From: Spirogloea muscicola
Taxonomy: Eukaryota; Streptophyta; Zygnematophyceae; Spirogloeales; Spirogloeaceae
DNA length: 14,627 nt
Reading direction: 5' to 3'
Assembly: GCA_009602725.1 (NCBI GenBank)
Contig: WELB01000009.1
Coordinates: 924,242-938,868, forward strand
In this document: positions 1 through 9,068 of the stretch, in pieces
Layout of the letters: every line of letters begins with the position of its first letter
Numbering within the stretch: the first letter of the stretch is position 1
Translations under genes and position numbers: made by a program
The notes under the pieces: model-generated
Told to the model about the DNA's origin: nothing
Databases searched by the model: none
Seen by the model: only the letters and a program-made list of their open reading frames with translations

Positions 1-1386
1 CCCTGGCTAGAGCCAGAGGCAGCAGCGAGGGCTCTGCCGGCCCGCAGGTGCAGCGCGCGGGCCATCGACCGCTGCAGCGAGACGGCCACGCGCATCCGGT
101 ACACCTGCGCTAGCGACCCGGCTGCAGGAAAGTCCACCGGGCTCCCCATGGAAGCGACGGGCGATGGCGTGGCGGGCGAGCTGGGTGAGCAACTCGAGCC
201 ACCGAGTGCCCAACGCCCCATGCGTGTCAATCGCCAGCGGGAAGAACTCGTCTTCCCGCGGATGGTCGGCGTGCTTGAGCTCTTTAGCCCGAGCGGCGCA
301 GGCGACCGCATACCCAATCTTGGTGGCACATTGGGCTGGGTGCGAGCGGTCGCATGCCTCGGTGGTCACCACGTCCAGGAGAAGACGTGGCCCGCCGGTC
401 TGTGGGTTGGCCACCAGGTCTACACGACGGGCTTGGAGACCGTCGACCCTTTCCTGGAACGGCATGACGCCGGAGTGCTCCGATGCCACCGAGAAGCCAG
501 CCTCCACCAGGATGCCATGCATCGCATCGCGGAGGCGGTCGTGGGCCGCTGTCCGCTCGCCGCCGTAGGCGCAGTGCAGAACATGAGCGGCCAGCTCCCC
601 AGACTCGGCCCCTTGCTCGCCGCATACACACTGACGCACGCCCTGGAGACAGGGAGGCGGCAGTCCCAGGAGCCGGTGGACGGCAGTGCGAAATACCTCA
701 TCGGGGAGGGAGAGGGCGTCATTGATGGGGAGGGCCTGAAGCCACGCCGCTGCCCCCGGGGAGGAGGCCGATTGAAGTCTCGCGCGCCCGCGCAAGTCGG
801 CCTCGGGGAGCTGCAGCACGGCGGTGGTGTAGGCGGCCTTGTCGACCACAGCCGTGAAGCGCGCTTGGACGCGCAGGTCAGCGGTGTGCGCGAGGTGCGC
901 GAAGGAGACCGCCTGGCCTGCCAGGTCCGGGTGCGCCGCGAGCAACTCCTGGTGGGCGGAGCGAAGCGACACCTGGAACGGCAGCGGCCCACGTCGACCT
1001 CCACCACCGCCTGCTCCAGTGCACGCCGGCCGTGAACCATGAAGCGCTGGGCCACGGAGACGGCAGTCTGCGCCCAGCTGCCGAGGTATGCAGCCCGGCA
1101 AGAACGGGCGAGCGGGCGCAGGCCGAGACCACCGGGGCTGAGGGGTAGCGCCGCCTGGTGGATAGCGGCTGGCGACTGGAGGAAGCCCCGGTGGCGGACC
1201 AGGGCCGCCAAGCTCGCCACCATGCCTGCATCAAAATCCGCGTACGCCGCCAACGCCCCTGGGGACAGCGGAGTGGCCCGCGTCAAGTACTGGGGCCGCT
1301 GCCCAATGGCCTTGGTCAACATGGCCAACGACAGCTGCATGTCGTCCAGCTCGGGAAGCCGGGCCGCAGGCTGAAGATGCTCCCTT
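1..1386 (-). pseudogene. Copy B: 5'-truncated non-LTR retrotransposon, thumb to REL endonuclease (decayed)
   Basis: Read on the minus strand, this starts in the post-RT (thumb) region near 1380 with EHLQPAARLPELDDMQL, which matches copies D and C. It continues through a knuckle (C-V-C, 12 residues, H, 3 residues, C, near 570-640) to a restriction-like endonuclease core with RRVDLVANP and then GGPRLLLDVVTTE (near 370-430). A conserved tail (YRMRVAVSLQRS, near 60-110) follows and the element runs off the left edge. In R2-type elements this C-terminal nuclease nicks the target so that the RT can prime on it. The frame is broken near 990 and again near 135, but the 850 bases between are open through knuckle and REL, so this is the best preserved REL in the window. 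The N-terminal fingers and RT are missing: the copy is cut exactly where a plus-strand tail module (1387-1470) begins. Long plus-strand reading frames over it are antisense shadows. Confidence 0.85.
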
Positions 1387-1470
1387 GGCCCCCTTCTCGT
1401 ACTCTGTGTACTCTTTTTTGGGGTGGCTTTTCCAGCCTCTATCCTCAATGGGCGAGCACTTTCTTCTCAG
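1387..1470 (+). repeat. Orphan 3'-tail hairpin module (X type) in plus orientation
   Basis: These 84 bases align without gaps to 9324-9407, the 3' end of copy C, with about 10 differences. Shared blocks include GGCCCCCTTCTCGTACTC, a T-run, and CTCAATGGGCGAGC before a pyrimidine run ending CAG. The central stem seen in other copies (GGCTGG/CCAGCC) carries one mismatch here. Orientation is opposite to both neighbours, B and D, so it is not the tail of either. It is either a minimal tail-only insertion, or the end of a plus-strand copy whose body lies left of the window and which B interrupted. Confidence 0.7.
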
Positions 1471-1516
1471 TATCCCCGGGTTAGCAGTAGGAAGGTAGAT
1501 GAGCTCAGGGGAGGAA

Positions 1517-1593
1517 GAAGAAAGCGCGGCCAGATTGACTGGTGGCTGGGAAAGGCCAGCCCAAAGGAATGGACGAGGTCTGAACGAGCCGGA
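1517..1593 (-). repeat. 3'-tail hairpin module (Y type) in the 3' UTR of copy D
   Basis: On the minus strand this reads CCATTCCTTTGGGCTGG, a short loop, then CCAGCCACCAGTCAATC. The inner stem is GGCTGG/CCAGCC. It is 74/77 identical to 6572-6648 and shares the T-rich, hairpin and G+C-box order with modules at 9240-9407. It lies 3' of the D coding region in the same orientation as D, as expected for a 3' UTR element. Confidence 0.7.
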
Positions 1594-1665
1594 GAGCGAA
1601 AGACTAGGACTAAGACATCAGCCAGGGAACGCTCAGCCACCAGTCGATCTGGCCGCGCTTCCTTC
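1517..1665. repeat. Foldback (inverted repeat) in the 3' flank of copy D
   Basis: The arms 1517-1548 and 1634-1665 are reverse complements over 32 bases with two mismatches, separated by about 85 bases. The left arm starts GAAGAAAGCGCGGCCAG; the right arm ends CTGGCCGCGCTTCCTTC. The left arm is part of the hairpin module 1517-1593, so the structure looks like two opposed modules, the right one partial. It covers the end of copy D's tail, and the reading frame of that tail stops inside it at 1664-1666. It could also be read as a small MITE-like element. Confidence 0.65.
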
Positions 1666-3169
1666 AGTAACCTCTAGTCAGGAGATGCAAGTCTGAGTAG
1701 CTAGCCGGCGGAAAGACGTCGCCCTGATGGAAGGCGGAGGCCGCCGCCAAAGCTCGGCCTGCGCGCAAGTGAACCGCGAAGGCAAGGGACCGCTGCATCG
1801 AGATGGCCAAACGCATTCGGAAGACTTGAGCGAGGGACCCAGCGACATTGAAGCCGGGCAGCTCGCCCTGCTGCCCGAGGCGGCGGGCCGCTGCACGCCC
1901 CGTAAGGCAGTGAAGCAGTCAAGCCATTTTGTGCCGAAGGTTCCGTGCACGTCGACTGCCAGTGGAACAAACTCGTCTCCCACTGGGTGGTCCGAGTATT
2001 TCCGTTCCTTTGCGCCTGCCGCTTGGCAGACTGCGTAGCCCGCCTCCTCCGACGAGCATTTAGCGCTGCTGGAAACAAAAGCACTCAGTCGTGACAACAT
2101 CGGCGATGAGCCGAGGCCCCCCGCTGAGCGCGCTGGCGATGAGATCGGCGCGCCGGGTGTGGATGCGACCATCCGCCCCAGCAATCGGAGGCATGATGCT
2201 GGTATTCTCGAGCGCCACCGTGTAACCGGCCTCGACAAAGATGCCAAGCATTGCTTCCGCAGCAGGTCGTGTGTTCCTGTCCACTCCTTGCCCCGTGCGC
2301 ACCTAAGCATGTGAGCTGCCAATGATGCCGCGTCTGAACTGCGCTCTCTGCACTCACACTGCTGTACTCCAATGAGGCAGGGTGGGTGGAGGCCGAGGAG
2401 GCGGTGCACCGCCGTACGGAAAGCGTCATCGGGCATTCGGAGCGCGTTGTGGATCGGCAGGGCAGACAACCAAGCGGCCGCCCCTGGTGAGGATGCCGAG
2501 AGCAACCGCGCGCGCCCCCGGGGGTCGGCCAATGGCAAGAGCCCCATCGCTGTGGTGAAGAAGGCCGCGTCTACCTCTGCTATGAAGCGAGCTTGGGCCC
2601 GGAGGTCGACCGTGCGCGCTAGGTGCGCGAACGGGACGGCCCGTGGCACCAGATCGGGGTGATCTGCAAGCAGCGCATCCCGGGCTAAGCGGAGAGCCGC
2701 CTGGAAGGGCAACGTGCCAGTCTCCACATCCGCTGCCGCCTGCTCCAGAAGGCGACCCCCATGCTGGATGAAACTCTGGGCCACCGAAGCCGCAACCTGC
2801 GCCCAACTCCCCAGGTGTGCTGCCCGGCAGGCACGAGCCAGCGGACGGCAGCCCAGACCCCCGCGGCTCACAGGCAGGGAGGCCTGGTGCTCGGCAGCCG
2901 GCGTTGCCAGGAAGGCCGGGTGTTGGACCAGGGCCGCTGTGCTGGCGAGGATACCTGCATCGAAGGTTGCATAGGCGGCCTGCGCCGCCGGGAAGGGGGG
3001 AAGGGCTCGAGCCAGGTACAGGGGACGTTGCGCAATGCTGCGAGTCAGCATGGCAAGCCCTAGCTGCATGTCGCGCAGCTCAGGGAGGCGGGCCGCCGGC
3101 TTGAGGTGCTCCTGCAGCTTGCCGCGCAGCTGCTCGTCCACGAAGGCCGGTGAGCCCAAGGGAACCCTG
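1664..3169 (-). pseudogene. Copy D thumb, zinc knuckle, REL endonuclease and C-terminal tail (frameshifted)
   Basis: The frame opens with GSPAFVDEQL and runs through the thumb (LPELRDMQLGLAMLTRSIAQ), RGGLGCRPLARACRAAHLGS and LLSASSPGAAAW to the knuckle C-E-C...LAAHMLRC near 2310-2360. The frame changes near 2255, after which the REL core reads TRRADLIASALSGGPRLIADVVTTE (2165-2090 region). It shifts again near 2070 to AKERKYSDHPVGDEF and PLAVDVHGTFGTKW, then near 1900 into the tail GFNVAGSLAQVFRMRLAISM. The RxDL and DVV residues match the PD-(D/E)xK-like core of R2-type nucleases. The DHPVGDEF/PLAVDVHG junction is intact here, while copy E has a module inserted at that point. Confidence 0.8.
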
Positions 3170-4036
3170 AGGAGTGTGAGGCCCCCCGCTGGTGTCTGAC
3201 AGCCGGAAGGTAGGCGGAGGAGGGGTTGGCGACCCTTGTGGGGACGAAGCGCTGCACTTCAATGCGCGGAAGTCCAGGCCGATCTCCTTCAGCTGCTCCT
3301 CGAGGGTGGCAAATGCAGCCAAGACCTCGTCTGCTTGCCCGACTAGGGTGGTGTCGTCGGCATATGTGGGCAAGGAGGACGCCCGGGTGAGCAGCTGCCG
3401 TGGCCTTCAGGGCGCGGTCGTGGGCCAGCGCGCAGAAGAACCCCGCCAGCGGGTCCCCCTGACGCGTGCCCGTGGAAGACTGAAGGACCTCCACCCCTCC
3501 AACTTCAAGCCGCCATAGGAGATCACTGGGCTGGCCGTAGCCCAGCCGGGAGAACGGCAGCAGGGTGGGGAAGGCGTCACAGAGCTCCTCGACGATAGCT
3601 GCGCGGTCGACGCAGTTGAACGCATTGCGGACGTCCACTGCCAGCACCACCCACTCGGGGTGCAAGTCGAGGGAAGCCCGCACCCCATGGACTACTGCTT
3701 CGCCGCCGCTCCGCAGGCCTGCGCCATACTGGTGTAGGGCCAGGTGTGTCTGGGCTGCATCGGCGTGCTGTTGCCAGAGTGCCCGTCCCACCAGGCGGTA
3801 CAGAACCTCGCCGATGGCGATGGGGCGGACGCCGCCATTGACCTTGCTGAGGGCTAGCAGGGTGCTGGCACAGAGCACACCGCGGATGCTGGCAGGGATG
3901 TGACCCCGGGCCATGTGTTGGCACACCTGGTGCAGCGCCCGAAAGTCCGCCTTGTCCCCGTCGAGGAAGAGCTCCCTCAAATGCTCCGTGACCATGCGCG
4001 AGGGGCCGCCTGCAGCTGCGCGCCGGCTGCTCTGCA
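3170..4036 (-). pseudogene. Copy D reverse transcriptase segment (frameshifted)
   Basis: This is the polymerase that would copy the element RNA at a nicked target. From the RRAAAGG motif near 4020 the frame reads MVTEHLRELFLDGDKADF, then GGVRPIAIGEVLYRLVGRAL (fingers), motif A AVDVRNAFNCVD (catalytic Asp near 3635), and motif B SSTGTRQGDPLAG near 3460. Near 3368 one extra base moves the frame just before motif C, which then reads TYADDTTLVGQ (3367-3335). All three RT motifs keep their catalytic residues even though they lie in two frames. A further shift in a G-run near 3182 joins to the thumb frame (GSPAFVDEQL). The conserved residues suggest inactivation by indels after selection on the protein. 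Confidence 0.85.
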
Positions 4037-5404
4037 GGCCTTGCGGAAGGCTGCCGCATCAAGGGCCACCTCCGCCTGCGGGACGTAGGAAGCCAACCAC
4101 GAAGGCAGGGGAGAGGGTGCCGGGGGGTGAAGGGATGAGAGGGCTTCCCGCGTGGCCTCAGTCGCCGGCGCCAACACTGAATCATCGAGCGCCTGGACGG
4201 CTCTCGAGAGCTCCCCGGCATGGCCATACCGGAGAGCGCGGCGGACACTGGCCGCCCTGTTAGGCGAAGGTGCTGTCTGCAAAGTGCGGCGGCCTGCCGG
4301 GGCTGCAGCTACTGCAGCATCGTGCCGCGCCAGGAGCTCCTCCCATCGCCCGCACTCAAAGAGGTAGATGCGGTCCAGGAGCAGCTGGCGGCCTTGGCCG
4401 TGGCCCTGGGGGGGTGCTCGCCCGAGCAGCAGCCTGGGGAAGAGGATGAAGACTTTCCAGGCGGCTGTGTCCCTGTGGTCGACCACAATTCGCTGCAGAA
4501 CGGGGCGGAGGGCGCGGCGCAGGTGTGGGCGCGCCCACTGCGGCACATGGCGCAGGAGTGGGAGAGCCTCCTGCCAGTGGACCGCATCCAGGTCAAGGTC
4601 CGCCGCCCATTGCCTTTGGTGGGGACCTGGAGGAGTCGGCCCTGGTGGGACACGCCGGCCTGGGCTGCCACCGCGTCCACGGCCGCCCGCTGCAGACGTG
4701 GCCCGCGTCTGCGCAGCACAATTTGCCTGCTGCTGGCAAGCGCGCTCGTGCAAGGTCCGAGCACGCTCGGTTGGCCAGGGGCGCTGACAGTACCGGCACC
4801 GTAGAGGCTCAGACAGAGGAAGAGGCGGTGAGGACGAGGCGGGTGGCTGGCTCAGCGGAGGGGGGCGCGGGGGAGGCGGCGGCGACCACGGCGGCGATGG
4901 TGGTGACGCTGGCGTCGGCGACGGCGGCGCTGTCGGAGGCGGCGGGGAGGGTGAGGGTGGTGACGTCGGCGGGGCGAGTGTGGACGGCACGGGAGATGAG
5001 GATGGTTGGGGGGGCGGCGGCATGGCGGGTTGTTGCAGCTGCGGCCCTTCTGCCACTGGAGGCGCACACACGGGAACATCAAGGCCAGCATCGCGCCCAA
5101 TGGACAGAGTATCCGGAGGAGTGAGCGGGTGCACCTCTGTGGGCCCTTCACTCATCAAGGGCGGAGGTGGGAGAGCAGGTGCCCCGTGCGTCTCAGGGGC
5201 GGGAGGCGATATGTGCTCCTCCGTGAGTTGCTCCTGCGCTGTAACAGCCCGGACAGAAGGGATGGGGCCGCACGCCACGACGGCCACAGCAGGCGCCGTG
5301 CTGGCGAAGCTAGCACGCCCTGGGCAGGAGTGCGCGTGGATCTTGAGACCCTTGTTGTTCTTGCAGGTTTTCAGACAGTCGGGGCAGTGCACACGCGCGG
5401 GCAT
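4037..5404 (-). pseudogene. Copy D N-terminal segment: paired C2HC zinc fingers and pre-RT region
   Basis: The segment opens at an ATG (5404) and is open to about 4037. Finger 1 has C7, C10, H23 and C27 (C-x2-C-x12-H-x3-C). Finger 2 has identical spacing at C203, C206, H219 and C223. Between them lies a linker of about 175 residues, very rich in proline and serine. After finger 2 comes a basic stretch, then a helical-looking pre-RT region with RQWAADLDLDAVHWQEAL. In R2 and NeSL elements N-terminal fingers of this kind bind target DNA; that role is carried over from the family, not shown here. A one-base deletion near 4037, judged against copy C (GCTTTGCAG against GCCTGCAG), throws the frame off before the RT. 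The start is the first ATG before finger 1; the frame is also open upstream through low-complexity codons. Confidence 0.75.
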
Positions 5405-5742
5405 CGCTGGCGGGGGTGATGGCGGGCGGCGGGGATGGAGGGGGGGCGAAGGGGCAGCAGACGGGAACGATGGCGATGGGGAGGGGAGGGGAGGGGATTG
5501 GCGGTGGGGGTGGCGGCTGAGGCGGCGTGGTGACGGATTCGGGGGCAGTGGGGAGGGGGAGCTGCGGCCTGGCGAGCTTGGCCGGGGGGTCTTCGGGGCT
5601 CCGGCTCCGGGGTCGGCATCAGGAGCGCACGGATGGGGGTGGCGGCGGGCGGTGTGGCGGCTGCGGGAGGTGGGGGAGGAGGAGGAGGGGAAAGAGGAGG
5701 AGGAGGAGGAGGAGGAGGAGGAGGAGNGAATGGCGACTTGCG
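5405..5742. repeat. Purine-rich low-complexity tract with GGA microsatellite and one ambiguous base
   Basis: The plus strand is almost all G with A and few pyrimidines. It ends in an uninterrupted GGA repeat (about 5690-5726), followed by an N at 5727. On the minus strand this is a pyrimidine tract immediately 5' of copy D, so it could be the D 5' UTR or promoter, or simply flanking DNA. Reading frames through it are poly-proline on one strand and poly-glycine/glutamate on the other and are not believable genes. Confidence 0.8.
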
Positions 5743-6299
5743 CGTCAGCCTACCGGCTCGAGGAGGAGGCGAGAGCAGCCGAGCTGGGCTGCGACCCGAC
5801 AGCGGCAAAGGCGGCGCCGCGGCGAGGGTAAGGCTGCTCGGCGGCGGCTGCGGCGGAGTGTGGTTGTGGGAATGTGGGCACAACGCTGAGAACTGGATGC
5901 AACATAGACGACGCCTCCGTTCCTTGCCATCGCCTCCAGCCCTTCGTTTCTTTTACCGAGAGTCATTCTCAGTCACACTGCACGGGGCTTTCAGACTGCA
6001 GGAAGCCAGGACAAATTCCGTGTGTTAGAAAGGGGGAAGCCCAGGCTCCTGGTGGCTGTACCTGTTGGCCCGCCTTGCGCTTCTGGGCCGCCACCACTGG
6101 GCAGCCACCACAAGTTCACACGGCTGCCCGGGCGCGGAGAAAAAGAGGAAAGTGCTCGCAGGTTAGGGGGAGGGGGCAGGCGCGCCGCGAACCCCATGGC
6201 GGGCGCCGCCGGCAGCGATGCCGGCGGCGGCCCGGGGTTTAGGAGGGGTGGCGGCGGCAGCGGCGGCGGCGCCCTCGACCTAGCTGTATAGATAGATGC
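5743..6299. other. Unassigned stretch between copies D and E
   Basis: No gene, RNA or recognisable repeat was found. The first half is mixed sequence with a TTTCTTTTACC patch. The second half (6130-6280) is GC-rich with GGC/GCC repeats. It probably contains the 3' UTR of copy E (minus) and the upstream flank of copy D. Confidence 0.5.
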
Positions 6300-6797
6300 T
6301 TTAAGCGGAAGAGCAACCCCGCTGCGCAAGCCAGAGGCTGCTGCAAGGCCGCAACCAGCGCGGCGGTGCAAAGCAAGCGCTTGGGACCGCTGTAGGGACA
6401 TAGACATTCGCATGAGGTAGCAGGACACAAGACCCAAAGGCACCGAGCCACCAGGAAGGGCTGCACCCTGTTCCCGGTGCGCCGCTGGTCAGCTTGAGAT
6501 GCCAGCAGCGAAAGTAACGAGGACCACCGACCCCCGTAACACCCATGGATTTCCATGGCCAGGGGGTAAAAGAAGAAAGCGCGGCCAGATTGACTGGTGG
6601 CTGGGAAAGGCCAGCCCGAAGGAATGGACAAGGTCTGAAGGAGCCGGAGGTATCACCCACCGGGTGGTCCTTGTACTTGTGCAATTTCTTCTGTTCGGCC
6701 ACCTTCTCGACATAGCCGGTCTCAGAAGCTACAGCGCCCTTTGTTCGGAAGCTGTCGTTCAGGACAACGTCCATGAGGAGCCGCTTGCCACCTCTTG
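6300..6797 (-). pseudogene. Copy E: 3' half of an older retrotransposon (REL core and tail), split from F by copy C
   Basis: Read on the minus strand from 6797: RGGKRLLMDVV (second half of the REL core), then YVEKVAEQKKLHKYKDHPVGD (compare AAGAKERKYSDHPVGD in D). A 77-base module follows (6648-6572). The coding sequence then resumes with FYPLAMEIHGCYGGRWSSLL (compare PLAVDVHGTFGTKW in D). After a frame change the tail reads YLMRMSMSLQRS (near 6420-6380; compare YRMRVAVSLQRS in B), ending near AAASGLRSG. The protein is more diverged than B, C and D are from one another, so this is an older copy. Its missing upstream half is at 9408-9735 on the same strand, on the far side of copy C. Confidence 0.75.
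6572..6648 (-). repeat. 3'-tail hairpin module (Y type) inserted inside the coding region of copy E
   Basis: These 77 bases are identical to 1517-1593 except at three positions. They sit between codons matching DHPVGD and F-x-PLA of the REL region, a point where B, C and D have no insertion. The module has the same orientation as E. It lacks a clear GT start and AG end matching these boundaries, so an intron is not favoured. Confidence 0.75.
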
Positions 6798-9068
6798 GCA
6801 GGCTTTGCAGAGCAGCCGCCGCGCAGCCGCTGGAGGTCCGCCACACATGCTCACCGAGCATCTCCGCGAGCTCTTCCTGGAGGGAGATCCAAGTGACTTC
6901 CAGGCGCTCCACCAGGTGTGCCAGCTCCTTGCTCTCGACCAGATCCCGGCCAGCATCCACAGCGTCATCTGCACCAGCAAGCTGCTGGCCCTCAGCAAGG
7001 CCAATGGGGGGGTCAGGCCCATTGCCGTCGGCGAAGTGCTCTACCGCCTGGTGGGGCGCGCGCTATGGCAACAGCACGCGGGGCTGGCCCAGGAACACCT
7101 GGCGCCCCACCAGTTCGGCGCGGAGCTGCGGAGCGGCGGCGAGGTGGTCGTGCACGGCGTACGGGCCGCCTTGGACCTGAACCCCGGCTGGATGGCCTTG
7201 GCGATGGATGTCCGGAATGCATACAACAGCGCAGACCGGGATGTCATCGCAGAGGAGCTGAGGGCGGCCTTCCCTAGCCTCCTACCCTTCTTCAGCCTGG
7301 GCTATGGTCATCCAAGCGACTTGCTGTGGCAGACAGAGCATGGGGTGGCGGAGGTCCTCCATTCCTCCACAGGCGCGCGCCATGGAACCCGCTGGCTGGG
7401 CTGTACTACGCGCTGGCCCACAACCGTGCGCTGCTGGCCACAGTTGCGGCTCACCTCGGTGTCCACACTCCCACGTAAGCCGATGACACAACGCTGGTGG
7501 GGCCGCCAGACGACGTCGTGGCAGCCTTTGACACCCTCGAGGCGCAGGTAGGCGCGATCGGCTTGGGCATCCACGCTGCCAAATGCAGTGCTTGGTCTCC
7601 CCAGGGCCTGCCAGCCCACCTGCGCTTGCCCTCGGGCTGCCAAACACCAGCTGGGGGCTTCACCCTCCTCGGCGCCCCCATGGGCTCCCCAGCCTTTGTG
7701 GTGGAGCAGCTCCAGGCACGACTGCTGGAGCACCTCCGGTCGGCGGACCGCCTTCACACGCTGCAAGACATGCAGCTGGCGACCAATATGCTGACCAGGT
7801 GCATTGCCCAGCGTCTGCACTACTTGGCCCGCGTCCTCCCTCCCTCTCCGGTGGTGAAGGCGGCATACGCGGCTTTTGACTCTGGAATTCTGGTGAGCGC
7901 TGCCACTCTCCTCCAGCACCTCGGCTTCCTCACCACGCCAGCCGCGCTGCTTCAGATTAGACTGCCTGTCAGTCGGGGCGGTCTGGGCTGCCGCCCAGTC
8001 GCCCGCGCCTGCGAGGCCGCCTACCTGGGCAGCTGGGCGCAGGTCGCCACACCCATCAGCCAGCGGTTCCAAGCTCACGGCATCCGCACCTTGGAGCGGG
8101 TGGTGGCTGAGGTGGAGAACGGCTTGCTGCCCTTCCAGGCTGCTCTCCGCGCTGCCCGCAACAGGTTCCTGGCGGCCCACCCCGACATGTCGAAGCAGGT
8201 TGTCCCGTTCATCCGCCTCGCGCACACCCCCAAACCGCGGGCCCAGGCCCGCTACTCTGCGCTTGTGGACAAAGCGGCCTATGACCGGGTGGTGGACCTC
8301 TTTCCGCTGCAAGACAGTCGAGGGCGCGCCCGGCTCCTCTCAGCCTCCTCCCCTGAGGGCGGCGGCGTGGGTATCCGCGCTCCCCATCTACGCGGCTCTC
8401 ACCGTGCCTAACGCAGTCTACAGGACGGCGGCCCACCGGCTTCTGGACCTCCTCCGCCCCTGCCTCTTTGGAGTCATGCAATGCGAGTGCGGTGCCCGCC
8501 ACGCCGACCCTGCGGAGCTGGCGGCCCACGTGCTCCCCACGGCGGCGAGAGGTTCGGATCCCATAACCTTCTCAGGGACGGCATGCAGGGTGTCTTCATC
8601 GAGGCGGGCTACAAGGTGGCCGTGGAGCACACGTCGATAATGCCCACCGTGCGCGGCGCCGATGGTCAGCTCCACACCCGGCGCGCCGACCTAGTCGCCA
8701 TCCCGCCCGGCGGTGGTCCGCGTATCATTGCGGATGTGGTGACTGCCGACTGTGTCGACTCCGCCAATCCCTCCAAGTCTGCGGGGACCGCTGGGCATGC
8801 GGTCGCTTTGGCGGCCCGGCGCAAGGAGCGGAAGTATGCAGATCACCCCCCAGGCGATGATTACGCGGCCCTTGCCATCGACGTCCACGGGGCTTATGGC
8901 AGCGGCTGGCTGGATCTCCTCCAGCGGCTTGCCCGGCAGGCCATCGCCCGGCAGCCGGGTCCGCCAGGGGGGCTGCCCGGCTTCAACGCGGCCGGCTTCC
9001 TGGTCCAGGTCTTCCGGATGCGGCTCTCTGTGTCCCTTAAACGCTCCTCCGCTCATGCCGTCAACTAG
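6798..9068 (+). pseudogene. Copy C coding region: RT, thumb, knuckle and REL, with stop at the catalytic YADD
   Basis: RT starts with LQSSRRAAAGG and MLTEHLRELFLEGDPSDF. Then come GGVRPIAVGEVLYRLVGRAL, motif A ALAMDVRNAYNSAD (near 7200-7240) and motif B STGAR, followed by HG where D has QGD. A base is lost near 7385. Motif C reads stop-ADDTTLVG: the tyrosine codon of YADD is TAA at 7476-7478. The thumb runs open from 7479 to about 8354, where an extra base shifts the frame. The knuckle C-E-C...LAAHVL (near 8480-8540) has lost its final Cys in a second lesion near 8540. The REL core is well kept: TRRADLVAIPPGGGPRIIAD (8670-8735) and ERKYADHPPGDD. The frame ends at TAG 9066-9068 where B and D still have coding tail, so that stop may be premature too. 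Confidence 0.85.

Larger units (their letters stand above)
1594..5404 (-). mobile_element. Copy D: near-full-length R2/CRE/NeSL-type non-LTR retrotransposon relic
   Basis: This is the only copy that keeps the N-terminal part. Order on the minus strand: two C2HC fingers split by a proline-rich linker (5404 to about 4730), a pre-RT region (to about 4040), RT (about 4035 to 3170), thumb (to about 2450), knuckle and REL (to about 2030), conserved C-terminal tail (to 1664) and a 3' UTR with the hairpin module at 1517-1593. Reading frames change at about 4037, 3368, 3182, 2255, 2070 and 1900, so at least six indels separate it from an active element. No poly(A) tail or target-site duplication was identified. 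The C-terminal REL and single-RT layout distinguish it from APE-type LINEs; exact clade placement needs a phylogeny. Confidence 0.85.

Noticed and set aside
148-1035. 295-codon open frame on the plus strand
   Set aside because: It lies antisense to the REL region of copy B, where the minus strand matches C and D in protein. The plus-strand translation has no recognisable domain and is a GC-rich shadow.
4220-5124. Plus-strand frames of 194 and 199 codons
   Set aside because: They overlap the zinc-finger and pre-RT region of copy D, which is supported by C2HC motifs on the minus strand.
5371-5883. Proline-rich minus-strand frame and glycine/glutamate-rich plus-strand frames
   Set aside because: Pure low-complexity translation of the purine tract, interrupted by an ambiguous base; no domain.
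6572-6648. Hairpin module in copy E as a spliceosomal or introner-type intron
   Set aside because: Boundaries fitted to the coding alignment do not give GT and AG ends, and the same module lies at the non-coding 3' end of other copies. Kept only as a test for the insertion finding.
7308-8312. 334-codon minus-strand frame
   Set aside because: Antisense to the RT thumb of copy C, whose plus-strand frame aligns with B and D.
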